A DNA stretch of 64,000 nt from an archaeon (GCA_020057295.1 JAGVGF010000003.1:62001-126000), one strand, 5' to 3'. Shown: positions 51,483-61,771, counted from the stretch's first letter. Numbers and translations are program-made. The notes: generated by a model not told the origin, from the letters alone.

Positions 51483-52331
51483 ATGAACGAATTTCAAATC
51501 AAAAAATCTGATATGAACAAGTCTAATATAAGTAAACCTCGAGTAATAGTACTCTCAGGGTATGGCTTGAATTGTGAAGAAGAGACAAAATATGCATTCA
51601 TTAAATCTGGTGGAGACGTAGATATAATTCATATAAATGATTTAATTGCTGGTAAGACTTCGTTAAAAGATTATCAAATAATGGCTATTCCTGGAGGATT
51701 TAGTTTTGGTGACGATACTGGTTCAGGAAATGCTTTTGCAAATAGGATGAGAAATCATTTATGGCATATGATTACAGATTTCATTAAAGAAGATAAATTA
51801 GTTATCGGTATATGTAATGGATTTCAAATACTTGCCAATCTAGGATTACTTCCTGCCCTAGATAACAAGTATGGAGAGAGACAAATCGCTTTAGCACACA
51901 ACGATTCTGCAAGATACATTGATAGATGGGTCGATTTAAAATTTGAAGGTTCTAGTCCATGGATTAAAGGAATTGATGTAATTAGTGTTCCTATAGCACA
52001 TGGCGAAGGTAAATTCTTTGCAAGCGAATTAGTGATGCAACAGATTGAGCAAAAAAAATTGGTGACGGCAAGATATTTTAATGGAGAGATATGTAAATAT
52101 TCTAATCTTAATGCAAATCCAAACGGCGCGTTACATGATATTGCAGCAATAACAGATGTTTCTGGAAAAATTCTTGGAATGATGCCTCATCCCGAGAGAG
52201 CTATAGATTTCACTCAAAGACCTGATTGGACGTTAATCAAAGAACAATATAAACGTGAAGGCAAACCAATTCCTGTTCATGCTTCTGGCATAAAAATTTT
52301 TGAGAATGGAATAAAACATTTTTTACAATAA
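51483..52331 (+). CDS. purQ: FGAM synthase glutaminase subunit
   Basis: LSGYGLNCEEETKYA, IPGGFSFGDD, GICNGFQIL, MMPHPERA. Confidence 0.95.
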   Translation: MNEFQIKKSDMNKSNISKPRVIVLSGYGLNCEEETKYAFIKSGGDVDIIHINDLIAGKTSLKDYQIMAIPGGFSFGDDTGSGNAFANRMRNHLWHMITDFIKEDKLVIGICNGFQILANLGLLPALDNKYGERQIALAHNDSARYIDRWVDLKFEGSSPWIKGIDVISVPIAHGEGKFFASELVMQQIEQKKLVTARYFNGEICKYSNLNANPNGALHDIAAITDVSGKILGMMPHPERAIDFTQRPDWTLIKEQYKREGKPIPVHASGIKIFENGIKHFLQ

Positions 52332-52387
52332 ATTATATTTTAAAAATAATTTGAAATAATAATATAGAATGATGTGAAGGTGTATTG

Positions 52388-53851
52388 ATGGGAGAAATTT
52401 TAGACGAATATTTACAACAAGTTATAGGTGGAGGGGATGAAGGCTCAGCACTACTCGCAAAACTTACTTCTCCAACTCTTAAGAATTGTAAATATGTTGA
52501 TGTTGTTAAAGAAGGAATGAACGGGTTAGCTGTTCTAAATCATCTTCCCGAAGATTATTCTGTAATCGTTTATTCTATGACTGGAGACTCTTCTATTGCT
52601 GACTTAGCTGCTTACACAAAATCTGTAGTTCATAGACTTGTTGAAATATCAAAATCTTACGGTTTTATACCTTTAGCATTTGCAGATGTTGTTGATGCAA
52701 GTAAAGGAGAAAGAAAAGATATAGAAATAATTGGTCACGCCCTTAAAGAAGCTTCTGATGAACATAATTTAGCAGTACTTAATGGCGAGTTAGCAATACT
52801 TGGACCAAGAGTTAAGGGTATCGCAAATATCAATGGAACTATGATTAGCTTAGTAAAAAAATCTGAGTTACACAAAATTAGTGATTCTACATTTTTGAGC
52901 CTTGGTCAAGATAAAATTTATTTTGCTCATTTCGAACATAAAGGAAAACCTGTTTGGATAAATTCTGATGGTCAAGGAACTAAAGGAGAATTTCAAGAAA
53001 GATTAAGATGTTTTGAATTAGGATTGCTTGACTCGCTTGCAATGAAGCTAGATGATACTATAAAATATGGTGCAGAAGCTCAAGTCGTATCAGATGTAGT
53101 AGAATGGAATGGAGATGTAAATACAAAATCGTTAACGCACTCTGTATTGGAGTTATCAAAAGAGCTAGGATTATCTTACATTTTACAACTAGAACATTCT
53201 ACACATATAGAAGGACACAGTCCTAAAGCTCCTGTCTTCAATATCAGTGGATCAGTTGTAAGTCTTATAGATCAAGAGAGATTAAAAAATCCTCCAAAGC
53301 CTAAAGAAGGAGATTATCTTATAGCTATAAGAGGAAAACCTAATCCGCGATCAAACGGAATAACAGATAAAAGAAAGACAATGATAAACTTGTTTGGAGA
53401 AAATTATCATAACACTGAAATAGGCAAAATCTTTTTAGAATATCTTTCTGCACCATCTATAATTTTCTATCCACATTTTAGAGACTTAATAAACAGGAAT
53501 TTAGCAACAAGCGTATATCATATGAGTGGTGGAGCGTATAATGGTAAACTTGCAAGACCACTTGCTAAACAAGGATTGTTTGTAAAAATAGAAAATTTAT
53601 TCCAACCAGATTGGAGAGAACTAGCATTAGGTGGAGCAATGTTTACTTCTGCTCAAGTAGCTTACGCAAAATGGCCTATGGGGAATGATGGATTCGTCAC
53701 AACACAACATCCTGACGAAGTATTATCTTACTTGTCTGGTAAAGGCTTAGATGGACGAGTTGTCGGAAGATTAGAAAAAAATGCTGAAGGTAAAACAGGT
53801 GTAGAATTAACAGCATTTAATGGAGAAAAAATATATTATCCTGGAGTATGA
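52388..53851 (+). CDS. purM: PurM-like AIR synthase with duplicated N-terminal half
   Basis: NSDGQGTKGEF, LDDTIKYGAEAQVVSDVVE, VYHMSGGAYNGKLARPL. Confidence 0.75.
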   Translation: MGEILDEYLQQVIGGGDEGSALLAKLTSPTLKNCKYVDVVKEGMNGLAVLNHLPEDYSVIVYSMTGDSSIADLAAYTKSVVHRLVEISKSYGFIPLAFADVVDASKGERKDIEIIGHALKEASDEHNLAVLNGELAILGPRVKGIANINGTMISLVKKSELHKISDSTFLSLGQDKIYFAHFEHKGKPVWINSDGQGTKGEFQERLRCFELGLLDSLAMKLDDTIKYGAEAQVVSDVVEWNGDVNTKSLTHSVLELSKELGLSYILQLEHSTHIEGHSPKAPVFNISGSVVSLIDQERLKNPPKPKEGDYLIAIRGKPNPRSNGITDKRKTMINLFGENYHNTEIGKIFLEYLSAPSIIFYPHFRDLINRNLATSVYHMSGGAYNGKLARPLAKQGLFVKIENLFQPDWRELALGGAMFTSAQVAYAKWPMGNDGFVTTQHPDEVLSYLSGKGLDGRVVGRLEKNAEGKTGVELTAFNGEKIYYPGV

Positions 53852-53852
53852 A

Positions 53853-54629
53853 ATGACTTTACAACCATTATATGATTCAAAAAAAGGAATAATGCAAGTT
53901 GCGGGATTGATGTCTGGTAGCGGAACTAATCTAAGAAGAATTATAGAACAGGAAGTATATTTAAGACAAAATAGTTCATCGCCTTATCATGTTGCAGTAA
54001 TATTTAGTGATACTCCTGAAAGCAACGCAGCAACTATAGGTAAGGAACACGATATTCCTGTAGTTGTAAATGACAAAAAATTATTTTATAAAAATAGAGG
54101 AAAACCTTTAAGAGATTTGACTGTACGTGCAGAATTTGATTCTTTGACTGTTGAAATGTTGAAACCTTACAATATTAATGTAGCCGCATATGCAGGATAT
54201 ATGTCGATAGCTACTATGCCTTTGATAAATGCCTTTTTAGGAATTAATGTACATCCTGCCGATTTATCTATATTGAACGAACAAGGAAAACCTAAATACG
54301 TAGGTGATCATGTTGTACGTGATGCAATACTTGCCGGAGAGAAAAATATTTATTCTACAACACATATTATATCGGGAGATGTGGATTGTGGACAAATACT
54401 AATGGTATCTTCTCCTATTGAAGTAATTCTAGAAAATTTTGATAGCACTGTTCCTCAGAACGTAGTTGATGCAGAGAAATCTAATCAAGATAGATTAAAG
54501 AAAGATGGGGATTGGATAATATTTCCAAAAACAATACTAGATATAGCGCAAGGAAGATTTTCTTTCTACAGAGGCGTGTTATGTTATGATGAAAAACCTG
54601 TTCCACATGGATTAAGGTTAGGAAAATAG
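53853..54629 (+). CDS. purN: Phosphoribosylglycinamide formyltransferase
   Basis: AGLMSGSGTNLRRIIE, INVHPADLS. Confidence 0.88.
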   Translation: MTLQPLYDSKKGIMQVAGLMSGSGTNLRRIIEQEVYLRQNSSSPYHVAVIFSDTPESNAATIGKEHDIPVVVNDKKLFYKNRGKPLRDLTVRAEFDSLTVEMLKPYNINVAAYAGYMSIATMPLINAFLGINVHPADLSILNEQGKPKYVGDHVVRDAILAGEKNIYSTTHIISGDVDCGQILMVSSPIEVILENFDSTVPQNVVDAEKSNQDRLKKDGDWIIFPKTILDIAQGRFSFYRGVLCYDEKPVPHGLRLGK

Positions 54630-54668
54630 ATTTTAAATGGATTTTAAATACAACAAAAGGTGATTTGA

Positions 54669-56135
54669 TTGAATATTGAAGATATAAAAAAAACAGACAC
54701 AAAACCTTTGTTAAGGTTTCCTAAAGATTACGTCGTTAATCCAGCAACGTTAACTGCTGGACGCTATGGTACTCTCGAAATGGTAGATATATGGGGCGCA
54801 GACAGAACATTTCAATACAGTTTAAGAGTTCAAGGTCAAGCTGCAAAAACTCTTGCCAGACTTCATCCAGAAATTGTTCATCCAGCATTAGCTGACGAAA
54901 TGTTTAGGTTAGCATCTACAGAGTTTGTATCTCCTGATAGAATCAGAGAGTTAGAAGAGAAAGGTTCGCATGATGTTATTGCTATAAATACTGCTTGGGA
55001 AGAAGTATTGCCTAAAGAAGCAAGATCGCATGTTAATAAATTCAAAACAAGTGCAGACACAACTGAACCAGCAAAAGCTTTGCAATTAAAATCATCGTTA
55101 GAAGTTATTGCGCGGTCAGTAGAAAATCTTAGAGATATAGTTATAGAAAAATCTGTAAAGTGGATTGATATACCATATATGGATGTGACACATAAATATG
55201 ATGCCCTACCGACAGTTGCCGGAAGACCTTTAGCACATTATGTCGAAGCTATCAGTGAAGGTCTGGAATTTTTGAGATTTGTTTATCACCATTCTATTGT
55301 TGGCAAATGGGGCGACGCTACAGGTAATCATCATTCAGCATCAGCTGTTGGTGTAGATGGATTAAAATTACAGGAAGAGTATTGTAAAGATTTAGGTATA
55401 AAAAATAATATTGCACCTGCTCAGGTTCCATCATTAGAATATCAGGCAGATATAGTATATGCTGTAACGAGACTGTCTGAAACAATGAATAATCTTGCTA
55501 ATTTTATAGCAGATGGTAGAAGCGATGATGTGAATATATTTGTGAATCAGAGTCCAAAAAAACAGAAAGGATCATCTGCAATGCCGCATAAAGATTCGAA
55601 AAACGGTAATCCGGATTCTGAAGAACAATTTATGTCACAAAGAAATTTTTCTGTTGGAAATTTGGTTACTGCTGTGATGAATTGTGAAATGCCATATGCA
55701 AGAAATTTGGAAGCGTCTTCTAACATGCGTATAATATTAGAGGATGAATTTAAATTTTTAGATCATGTGACTAGAAGATTATCTAATATTGTTTATTGGA
55801 TTGGAATAAATGAGGAACGAAGTAGAGAACGTGTAGCAAGAAGTTATGGTGTGGTAACATCGCAGCAGGTGATGACTTATTTAACCGATGGAAGAAAGAC
55901 AAGTAATCCGATGAGTAGAAGCGAGGCACATGACTTGATGGGTAATCTAGCAACTTTAGCTTGGAGTACTAAAACGCCGTTTATAGATGTGTTATTACAA
56001 AATTCTGAAGTTACATCAAGATTAGATGAAGCAACTCTTAGAGAAATAACAGATCCTTTCAAATATGTTGGCTTAAGCAAAGAAATAGTAAGAAGTGTTG
56101 CAGAAAAATATTACGGCAAGAAAACATTAGGATAA
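54669..56135 (+). CDS. purB: Adenylosuccinate lyase
   Basis: KGSSAMPHKDSKNGNPDSEE signature, TGNHHSASA. Confidence 0.88.
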   Translation: MNIEDIKKTDTKPLLRFPKDYVVNPATLTAGRYGTLEMVDIWGADRTFQYSLRVQGQAAKTLARLHPEIVHPALADEMFRLASTEFVSPDRIRELEEKGSHDVIAINTAWEEVLPKEARSHVNKFKTSADTTEPAKALQLKSSLEVIARSVENLRDIVIEKSVKWIDIPYMDVTHKYDALPTVAGRPLAHYVEAISEGLEFLRFVYHHSIVGKWGDATGNHHSASAVGVDGLKLQEEYCKDLGIKNNIAPAQVPSLEYQADIVYAVTRLSETMNNLANFIADGRSDDVNIFVNQSPKKQKGSSAMPHKDSKNGNPDSEEQFMSQRNFSVGNLVTAVMNCEMPYARNLEASSNMRIILEDEFKFLDHVTRRLSNIVYWIGINEERSRERVARSYGVVTSQQVMTYLTDGRKTSNPMSRSEAHDLMGNLATLAWSTKTPFIDVLLQNSEVTSRLDEATLREITDPFKYVGLSKEIVRSVAEKYYGKKTLG

Positions 56136-56211
56136 TTTTATTAATTTTTAATAATAGATTTTTTTCAATAACTTTAAAAAGTATTTCGTGTATCAAATCG
56201 TAGGTGATTTA

Positions 56212-56484
56212 ATGGCTAAAACTAAAACAAGAAATAAAGCAAAAAATGTCAAATCAAGCAAGGAAACAAGAGTATATGTTAATGTTCGTGAAGTAAATTG
56301 GGTTTTGTGTTTAATTATGTCTATAATTTTCGGATGGATTGGTGTAGACAGATTTATGATGGGAAAGATAGGTACAGGAATACTAAAACTAATTACTTTT
56401 GGTGGTTTAGGAATTTGGTGGCTAATAGATCTAATATTAATAGCTACAAAGTATCAATTCAAAAACGTACATTGGGTCGGATAA
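56212..56484 (+). CDS. TM2-domain membrane protein
   Basis: GWIGVDRFMMGKIGTGILKLITFGGLGIWWLIDLI. Confidence 0.85.
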   Translation: MAKTKTRNKAKNVKSSKETRVYVNVREVNWVLCLIMSIIFGWIGVDRFMMGKIGTGILKLITFGGLGIWWLIDLILIATKYQFKNVHWVG

Positions 56485-56496
56485 ATCGGTGATAAC

Positions 56497-56802
56497 ATGG
56501 GTATTATGAAAGAATTTAAAGAATTTTTACAAGAGTACAAAGTTACAGGTCTAGCTGTAGCATTTATTATTGGTGTTGCTGCAACTACGCTAATAACTTC
56601 ACTCGTAAATAATATAATTATGCCAATAATTACAGTATTTATCCCTGGTGGAGAATGGCAGACAGCAACATTTAACATTGGCTCAATAGTTATTGGATGG
56701 GGACCATTTTTAGCAGCAGTAATAAATTTTGTAATAATAGCGTTCGTAGTATTTATGATAGCAAAATTTGTATTAAGAGAAGAAAAAGTAGGAAAGAAAT
56801 AA
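56497..56802 (+). CDS. mscL: Large-conductance mechanosensitive channel (MscL)-like
   Basis: MKEFKEFLQEYKVTGLAVAFIIGVAATTLITSLVNNIIMPI. Confidence 0.85.
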   Translation: MGIMKEFKEFLQEYKVTGLAVAFIIGVAATTLITSLVNNIIMPIITVFIPGGEWQTATFNIGSIVIGWGPFLAAVINFVIIAFVVFMIAKFVLREEKVGKK

Positions 56803-56813
56803 AGGTGATAATT

Positions 56814-57122
56814 ATGGATAAAAAAACAGGAAATACATGTGATGTTGGTGCTTACTTGAAATGGGGATTCTGGGCAATGATAGTGTTGTTTGTATTAAAC
56901 ATCGGAGTATCGTTTCTTGGACAGCCAGTGATTGGATATGTTGTAGAAGTTTTGTTGTATTTAAGCGCATTATTTGTGTTTGTAACATCTATACTATATC
57001 TTTCACCAAGTAAAGGATTTGCAATACTAGCATTAATATTTAGTAGCATACTATTCCTAGCAATGTTATTAATAGTATTAGGCGTAGTTATGAGTGCAGC
57101 ATCTGCAGGATTAGTAAGATAA
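56814..57122 (+). CDS. Small polytopic membrane protein
   Basis: ATG at 56814 with ggtgataatt upstream; hydrophobic. Confidence 0.55.
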   Translation: MDKKTGNTCDVGAYLKWGFWAMIVLFVLNIGVSFLGQPVIGYVVEVLLYLSALFVFVTSILYLSPSKGFAILALIFSSILFLAMLLIVLGVVMSAASAGLVR

Positions 57123-57186
57123 TTCAAGAATTTTTTAATTTTTTTTCTTTATAATTTTTATTTAATGTCTTAATTTCTAGATTATT

Positions 57187-57525
57187 CTACTTTTTTACTA
57201 TTATAGATCCGATTCTATATATTATTATGAATTCAAAACCCCATAATAGTGGAAGCCATAATGGTATTCCAAGAAATGATGCTGTGTTCCAATATTGAAG
57301 TTTATACAATAAATCTCCACCAACTTCTAGTATTATTCCAACAATTATTCCAATAAGTAATAATAACCATTCTCTCTTATTATGTCTTACTGTAAATGTT
57401 ATTATTATACATGCAAGAAGTATTAATGTAGACCATAATTCGCTCTTCAAGACAGCTAACGTGATAAAGAATATTATTAATAGTATTAACGGGACAATAA
57501 GCTTTTTCCATAAGTCTTTAATCAT
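57187..57525 (-). CDS. Small membrane protein, co-oriented with glycosyltransferase
   Basis: Hydrophobic ORF overlapping the upstream gene by 4 bp. Confidence 0.55.
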   Translation of the reverse strand: MIKDLWKKLIVPLILLIIFFITLAVLKSELWSTLILLACIIITFTVRHNKREWLLLLIGIIVGIILEVGGDLLYKLQYWNTASFLGIPLWLPLLWGFEFIIIYRIGSIIVKK

Positions 57526-58583
57526 TTTGTGACCTCTTTTATGAGTTCTTCAACTTTCAAAATTATTCTGCTATTATCTTCTTTCTTATAATTCTTAAGA
57601 TTGTTATAATATTTTTCATTATGTTTTATGAAATTCTTCAATTTTTTTGTTGTTATAAAGTCGCACATGTCGCCATAACCTAATTCTTTTATTTGCATAG
57701 CATTTAATGTTTGTTCAAATGTTCCCTTGATAGGGATGGATAAAACTGGTTTGTGAAGAGATACTGCTTCACTAATAAAGCTAAATCCTCCGTTTGCTAT
57801 ACATGCTCTGCAATCTTTAAAATCTTTGAAGAATTGATCGTTATTAGTCTTTCTAAACGTGATATTCTTATCAACTTCTTCTTTTTCAAATCCGTAGACC
57901 ACAAATTGTGCCTTTACACTCTTAAGAACTCTGATAAGTTTCTTATTGGTTGAAACAGGAGACATTCCTGTGGTTTGATATACTAGGTAATAGTTTTTTC
58001 TAATGGGATTCATTTCTAATATTTGTTGACGTAATACTGGAGGATAAAGGAAAGTATATTTATGCCTTATCGGAGGATAGAAAAATGTAGTAATAACATG
58101 ATATCCTATATTGCTTGTGAATATTTTAATAAGAGCGTTCATAGTATAGTATGCTTTTTTATGCTTTTTTGGAACATCATACTTTAATTCAGTCATTGCA
58201 TGAATGTTACACACACATATTAACGGGATATTAAATAGGTTAGAAACATTTATAGTCAAATAATCACAATCTGTAACTATTACATCAGGCCTAAATTTTT
58301 TTATTATACTAAATACTGTCTTAAAATTTGAGGATTTACTAAATATTATCTTAGCATTACGTCCTATAGTTTTGTATAATTTTACAGAATTTTTATCATA
58401 TACAAATCTTAAACCTTCAAATGGAGTCACATTTTTAATGTATTTGTTCATAAATTCGCATGATCTTTTACTACCAACTATCACTTTTACATTATACTTT
58501 TTAGATAATGCTTTGATTATAGGTATGCTTCTAGTAGTATGTCCTAGACCATCACCATTTACTGCATATAATATTCTTATCAT
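57522..58583 (-). CDS. MurG/UGT-like glycosyltransferase
   Basis: GDGLGHTTRSIPIIKAL, ACIANGGFSFISEAVSLHKPVLSIP. Confidence 0.85.
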   Translation of the reverse strand: MIRILYAVNGDGLGHTTRSIPIIKALSKKYNVKVIVGSKRSCEFMNKYIKNVTPFEGLRFVYDKNSVKLYKTIGRNAKIIFSKSSNFKTVFSIIKKFRPDVIVTDCDYLTINVSNLFNIPLICVCNIHAMTELKYDVPKKHKKAYYTMNALIKIFTSNIGYHVITTFFYPPIRHKYTFLYPPVLRQQILEMNPIRKNYYLVYQTTGMSPVSTNKKLIRVLKSVKAQFVVYGFEKEEVDKNITFRKTNNDQFFKDFKDCRACIANGGFSFISEAVSLHKPVLSIPIKGTFEQTLNAMQIKELGYGDMCDFITTKKLKNFIKHNEKYYNNLKNYKKEDNSRIILKVEELIKEVTK

Positions 58584-58741
58584 TTTTGTTATATTTCTTC
58601 TTTAGCTTTGTATTTAATAAAGTTTATTGATTTATCCCGTAGTTTTTTAAAATAACTTACTTATTTATTGAGTGTATTTTTTAGAGTAGCATTTTATTTA
58701 TCTTTCACTAAATTTATTAAGTAAAAGTTATTTATAATGAC

Positions 58742-59923
58742 ATGCGAATAGCAATATTTACTGATGCATTCCTTCCGATGGGTGGAGGAATTGTAGTCTA
58801 TGTTAAAAGTGTAGCTACAAAACTTGCCCAAAGAGGACATAAGATATTCATATTCGCTCCGAAATCAGACAAAAATTTTAGGATGCCTAAACTTCATAAG
58901 AATATTAGTGTTATACAGCATCGTGGCATGAAAATGTTCTTTTATCCAGATTTTAAGTTAACTTCAATTCTAACTATAAATGATATAATGACATTTAAGA
59001 AATTAAAAATAGATTTAGTGTTCTTTCAATCACCATTTAGTATAGGTTTAAAAGGTATTTTACTTTCTAAAATTTTCAAAAAGCCATTAATCGGAGTATT
59101 TCATACTAGAATTGATACTCCAGATTATTTGTCCAATGTAAAAATTTTCTCCAAGAATAAAAAAATTTTGAAAATTGCAAGGTTATATGTTTACTCTTAT
59201 TATAATCAATCTGATCTAATATTGAGTCCTTCAAAAGATATTAAAGATGAATTATTAAAAAATAATATTAAAAGACCTGTTGTAGTAATAAACAATTTTA
59301 TCGATGATAGTTTATTATCTGATAAAGATAGCAATATCTCTATTCATCCGAATTCTTTCGTATATCTTGGAAGAATCTCTATAGAGAAAAATCTTCCTTG
59401 TTTGCTTAAAGGATTCAAAATAGTTTTACACAAAAGGCCAAGTTCGCATTTTTATTTTGTTGGTAGAGGACCTTATGTCGATAAATTAAAACATCTAATA
59501 TTACAAAACAGTCTTTCAAAGAATGTTCATATAATTGGTCCGATTGACAATAGTGTGGTTTTAGGAACAAATTTTTTAACTAAGTTTAAAGCATTTGTTA
59601 CAATGAGCAATAGTGAAGTCCAACCGCTTAGTATTTTAGAAGCAATGTTTAAAGGCGTCCCTATAATTGGTCCGGATTCTGCAGGAGTTAGAGAATTGAT
59701 AGCAAATAATGGTTTACTCGTCAAGAAAAACTCTCCTCAAGAATTATCAAAAGCGATGATAAAGATACTTGAGAACGAGAAATTACGTTTAGAATTATCA
59801 AAAAATTCAATTATTTATTCTAAAAATTTCACTTCAAAAAAGATTATCTATGATTTAGAAAAGTTATTTAATAAACAACTCAAACGCCAACCAGGCGAAT
59901 TAAATATAGAAATAGTTTCATAG
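58742..59923 (+). CDS. GT4-family glycosyltransferase
   Basis: FTDAFLPMGGGIVVYVKSVA, SNSEVQPLSILEAMFKGVPIIGPDSAG. Confidence 0.9.
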   Translation: MRIAIFTDAFLPMGGGIVVYVKSVATKLAQRGHKIFIFAPKSDKNFRMPKLHKNISVIQHRGMKMFFYPDFKLTSILTINDIMTFKKLKIDLVFFQSPFSIGLKGILLSKIFKKPLIGVFHTRIDTPDYLSNVKIFSKNKKILKIARLYVYSYYNQSDLILSPSKDIKDELLKNNIKRPVVVINNFIDDSLLSDKDSNISIHPNSFVYLGRISIEKNLPCLLKGFKIVLHKRPSSHFYFVGRGPYVDKLKHLILQNSLSKNVHIIGPIDNSVVLGTNFLTKFKAFVTMSNSEVQPLSILEAMFKGVPIIGPDSAGVRELIANNGLLVKKNSPQELSKAMIKILENEKLRLELSKNSIIYSKNFTSKKIIYDLEKLFNKQLKRQPGELNIEIVS

Positions 59924-59929
59924 ATACGT

Positions 59930-60961
59930 TTATGGCGCTACTTTTTTTGAATGGTATTTACGTTTTATAGTTGTTTTAACGTCAAATCCGAATGTTGCTA
60001 ATAATAATAGTCCTACTAGCGCCCACAAAAAATCTTTCATTCTTACAAGGAATGCGAGTGCAACACCTGCACTGCCCGCAAGTCCTATAATTCTAAATGC
60101 AGATACCTGTCCTGCTTCTAATACTCCTACCGCCATTGGTACGGGGAATAATATCGCAAGTCCGATGAATGTTATTACAAAGAATAATTGTATGAATCCC
60201 ATGTCTAATCCTAACAGTGTTGTTGCTATTTTGTATTCTACAAACATTACAGCCCAACTTAACAGCGTTATTAATATAGTATATAGGAAAGTTTTTTTGT
60301 CATGTCTATAGAATTGTATCATTATTAATTCTATCTCTTCTATTTTTTTCTCAAGATTTAATATGGTCTTATTTTTAGTATTTTCTAACTTAAAGAATCT
60401 GAATATGTGTAGAAAGAAATGTTTGTCATTCAACATCTGATAATAAAACAATATAACTATAGCTAAAAATATTATTCCTCCCATAGTCATGTATATTCCC
60501 GCATCTTGAGGCACAGCATATTGTACACTAACAAGCAGCGCTCCTATAATAAATAATATTCCGCATGTTGTTGTGTCTATAATTTTATCAATCATTACAG
60601 TGCTTAATCCTTCCGTAAATTCTACATTGTGTTTTCCAAGCAATGCTGCCTGTGTCGGTTCTCCACCAACTCTTGGTCCGGGTGTGAAGAAATTAATTCC
60701 TTGACCAATAATTCTATAGATATATAACCTGAAGAAGTTTATTTTGTGACCTCGTGATCTTAATATAATATCCCATCGCCATGTTAACACAGCGAATAAA
60801 ATCATTATAGTGAAGGAGTATGCTACTAGTAACCATCCGTTAAAGTTTGAATAGAAACCTATAATATTATTTATACCATACTCTTTGATTATAATATATG
60901 TAGCAATAAGTCCCAATACTAAGAAGAATCCTACAAAAAAATTTCTCCATGACCATTTCAT
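59930..60961 (-). CDS. AglD/UPF0104-like integral membrane protein (LPG-synthase TM family)
   Basis: GQGINFFTPGPRVGGEPTQAALL, multiple TMs. Confidence 0.8.
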   Translation of the reverse strand: MKWSWRNFFVGFFLVLGLIATYIIIKEYGINNIIGFYSNFNGWLLVAYSFTIMILFAVLTWRWDIILRSRGHKINFFRLYIYRIIGQGINFFTPGPRVGGEPTQAALLGKHNVEFTEGLSTVMIDKIIDTTTCGILFIIGALLVSVQYAVPQDAGIYMTMGGIIFLAIVILFYYQMLNDKHFFLHIFRFFKLENTKNKTILNLEKKIEEIELIMIQFYRHDKKTFLYTILITLLSWAVMFVEYKIATTLLGLDMGFIQLFFVITFIGLAILFPVPMAVGVLEAGQVSAFRIIGLAGSAGVALAFLVRMKDFLWALVGLLLLATFGFDVKTTIKRKYHSKKVAP

Positions 60962-61047
60962 ACAATAAGACTAAAGTAAAAAGGTCTTTAAAAAGATAGT
61001 TGTTTTGGGAGTTAATAATCTCTTTTTGTGATAATTATTTCCTATCT

Positions 61048-61212
61048 TCAGTATTTTCGTTTAAAACCGCCATTTATTGAGCCAACAAAAATAGCTATGG
61101 ATTCTGGAGGTTCGCCTTTTGATTTCATGCCTTGGGCAGTAGAAACATCATCAGTTATAGTTAAGGGCTTTCCATCTCCGCTAGTGTCCCATACAAGATA
61201 TAGTTCTGTCAA
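61048..61212 (-). CDS. Small hypothetical protein (TTG start)
   Basis: aaggtgattatTTGACAGAACTA; 54 aa. Confidence 0.4.
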   Translation of the reverse strand: MTELYLVWDTSGDGKPLTITDDVSTAQGMKSKGEPPESIAIFVGSINGGFKRKY

Positions 61213-61325
61213 AATAATCACCTTCCACAATGTGTTATGTATACTTTTAGCATATATTATTTAAAAATATTACGGGCGTGATGTTCAGTCACTACGTTCG
61301 GAACATCAGCCGTTCGTTTCACTAC

Positions 61326-61400
61326 CGGGCGTGATGGGATTTGAACCCACGACCTAAGCATTAGGAGTGCTTCGCGCTATCCAAGCTGCGCTACGCGCCC
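61326..61400 (-). tRNA. tRNA-Arg (CCU)
   Basis: GGGCGCG-TA-GCGC...GCGC-G-AAGCA-CTCCTAA-TGCTT...GTGGG-TTCAAAT-CCCAT-CACGCCC-G; anticodon CCT. Confidence 0.93.
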
Positions 61401-61440
61401 ACTTTCTTAGAATGGATAGAGCTTTTAAAAAGTTTTAGAA

Positions 61441-61599
61441 TTAAATTTTTGCTATTTCAAATAGCTTTCTACTTTTTATTCTCATAAAAACTTTGCCACC
61501 TATCTTTTCTATTTGTCTATGAGTGTATATTCCATTCTCTACACGGATGTAATTCTCTACCTCTGTAGTGCCATCTCTGACAGTTTTGATAATTTCCAT
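61441..61599 (-). CDS. 52-aa small protein, not in supplied track
   Basis: ATGGAAATTATC...AAAATTTAA with GGGGGA upstream. Confidence 0.5.
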   Translation of the reverse strand: MEIIKTVRDGTTEVENYIRVENGIYTHRQIEKIGGKVFMRIKSRKLFEIAKI

Positions 61600-61625
61600 A
61601 ATTTGTCCCCCAACGAATTAATAGT

Positions 61626-61712
61626 GTATACTATAGTTAGACCTATATAAACTTTTAGTGTATTTGTATAGTGAATACTTTAAGACGAGAAACAATATAC
61701 ATTATAGTATAC
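61626..61712. promoter_or_regulatory. 10-bp inverted repeat flanking the divergent promoter region
   Basis: GTATACTATA (61626-61635) / TATAGTATAC (61703-61712). Confidence 0.45.
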
Positions 61713-61771
61713 CAATACCGATAAATATATAAAGAATCTTGCCCTAACTTGTCTTATTGTGGGGGTAAATT

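Noticed and set aside
52388-53851. PurH or PurL fragment interpretation of this ORF
   Set aside because: DGQGTK-like, YGAEAQVV and C-terminal landmarks fit PurM; PurL and PurQ are already present upstream
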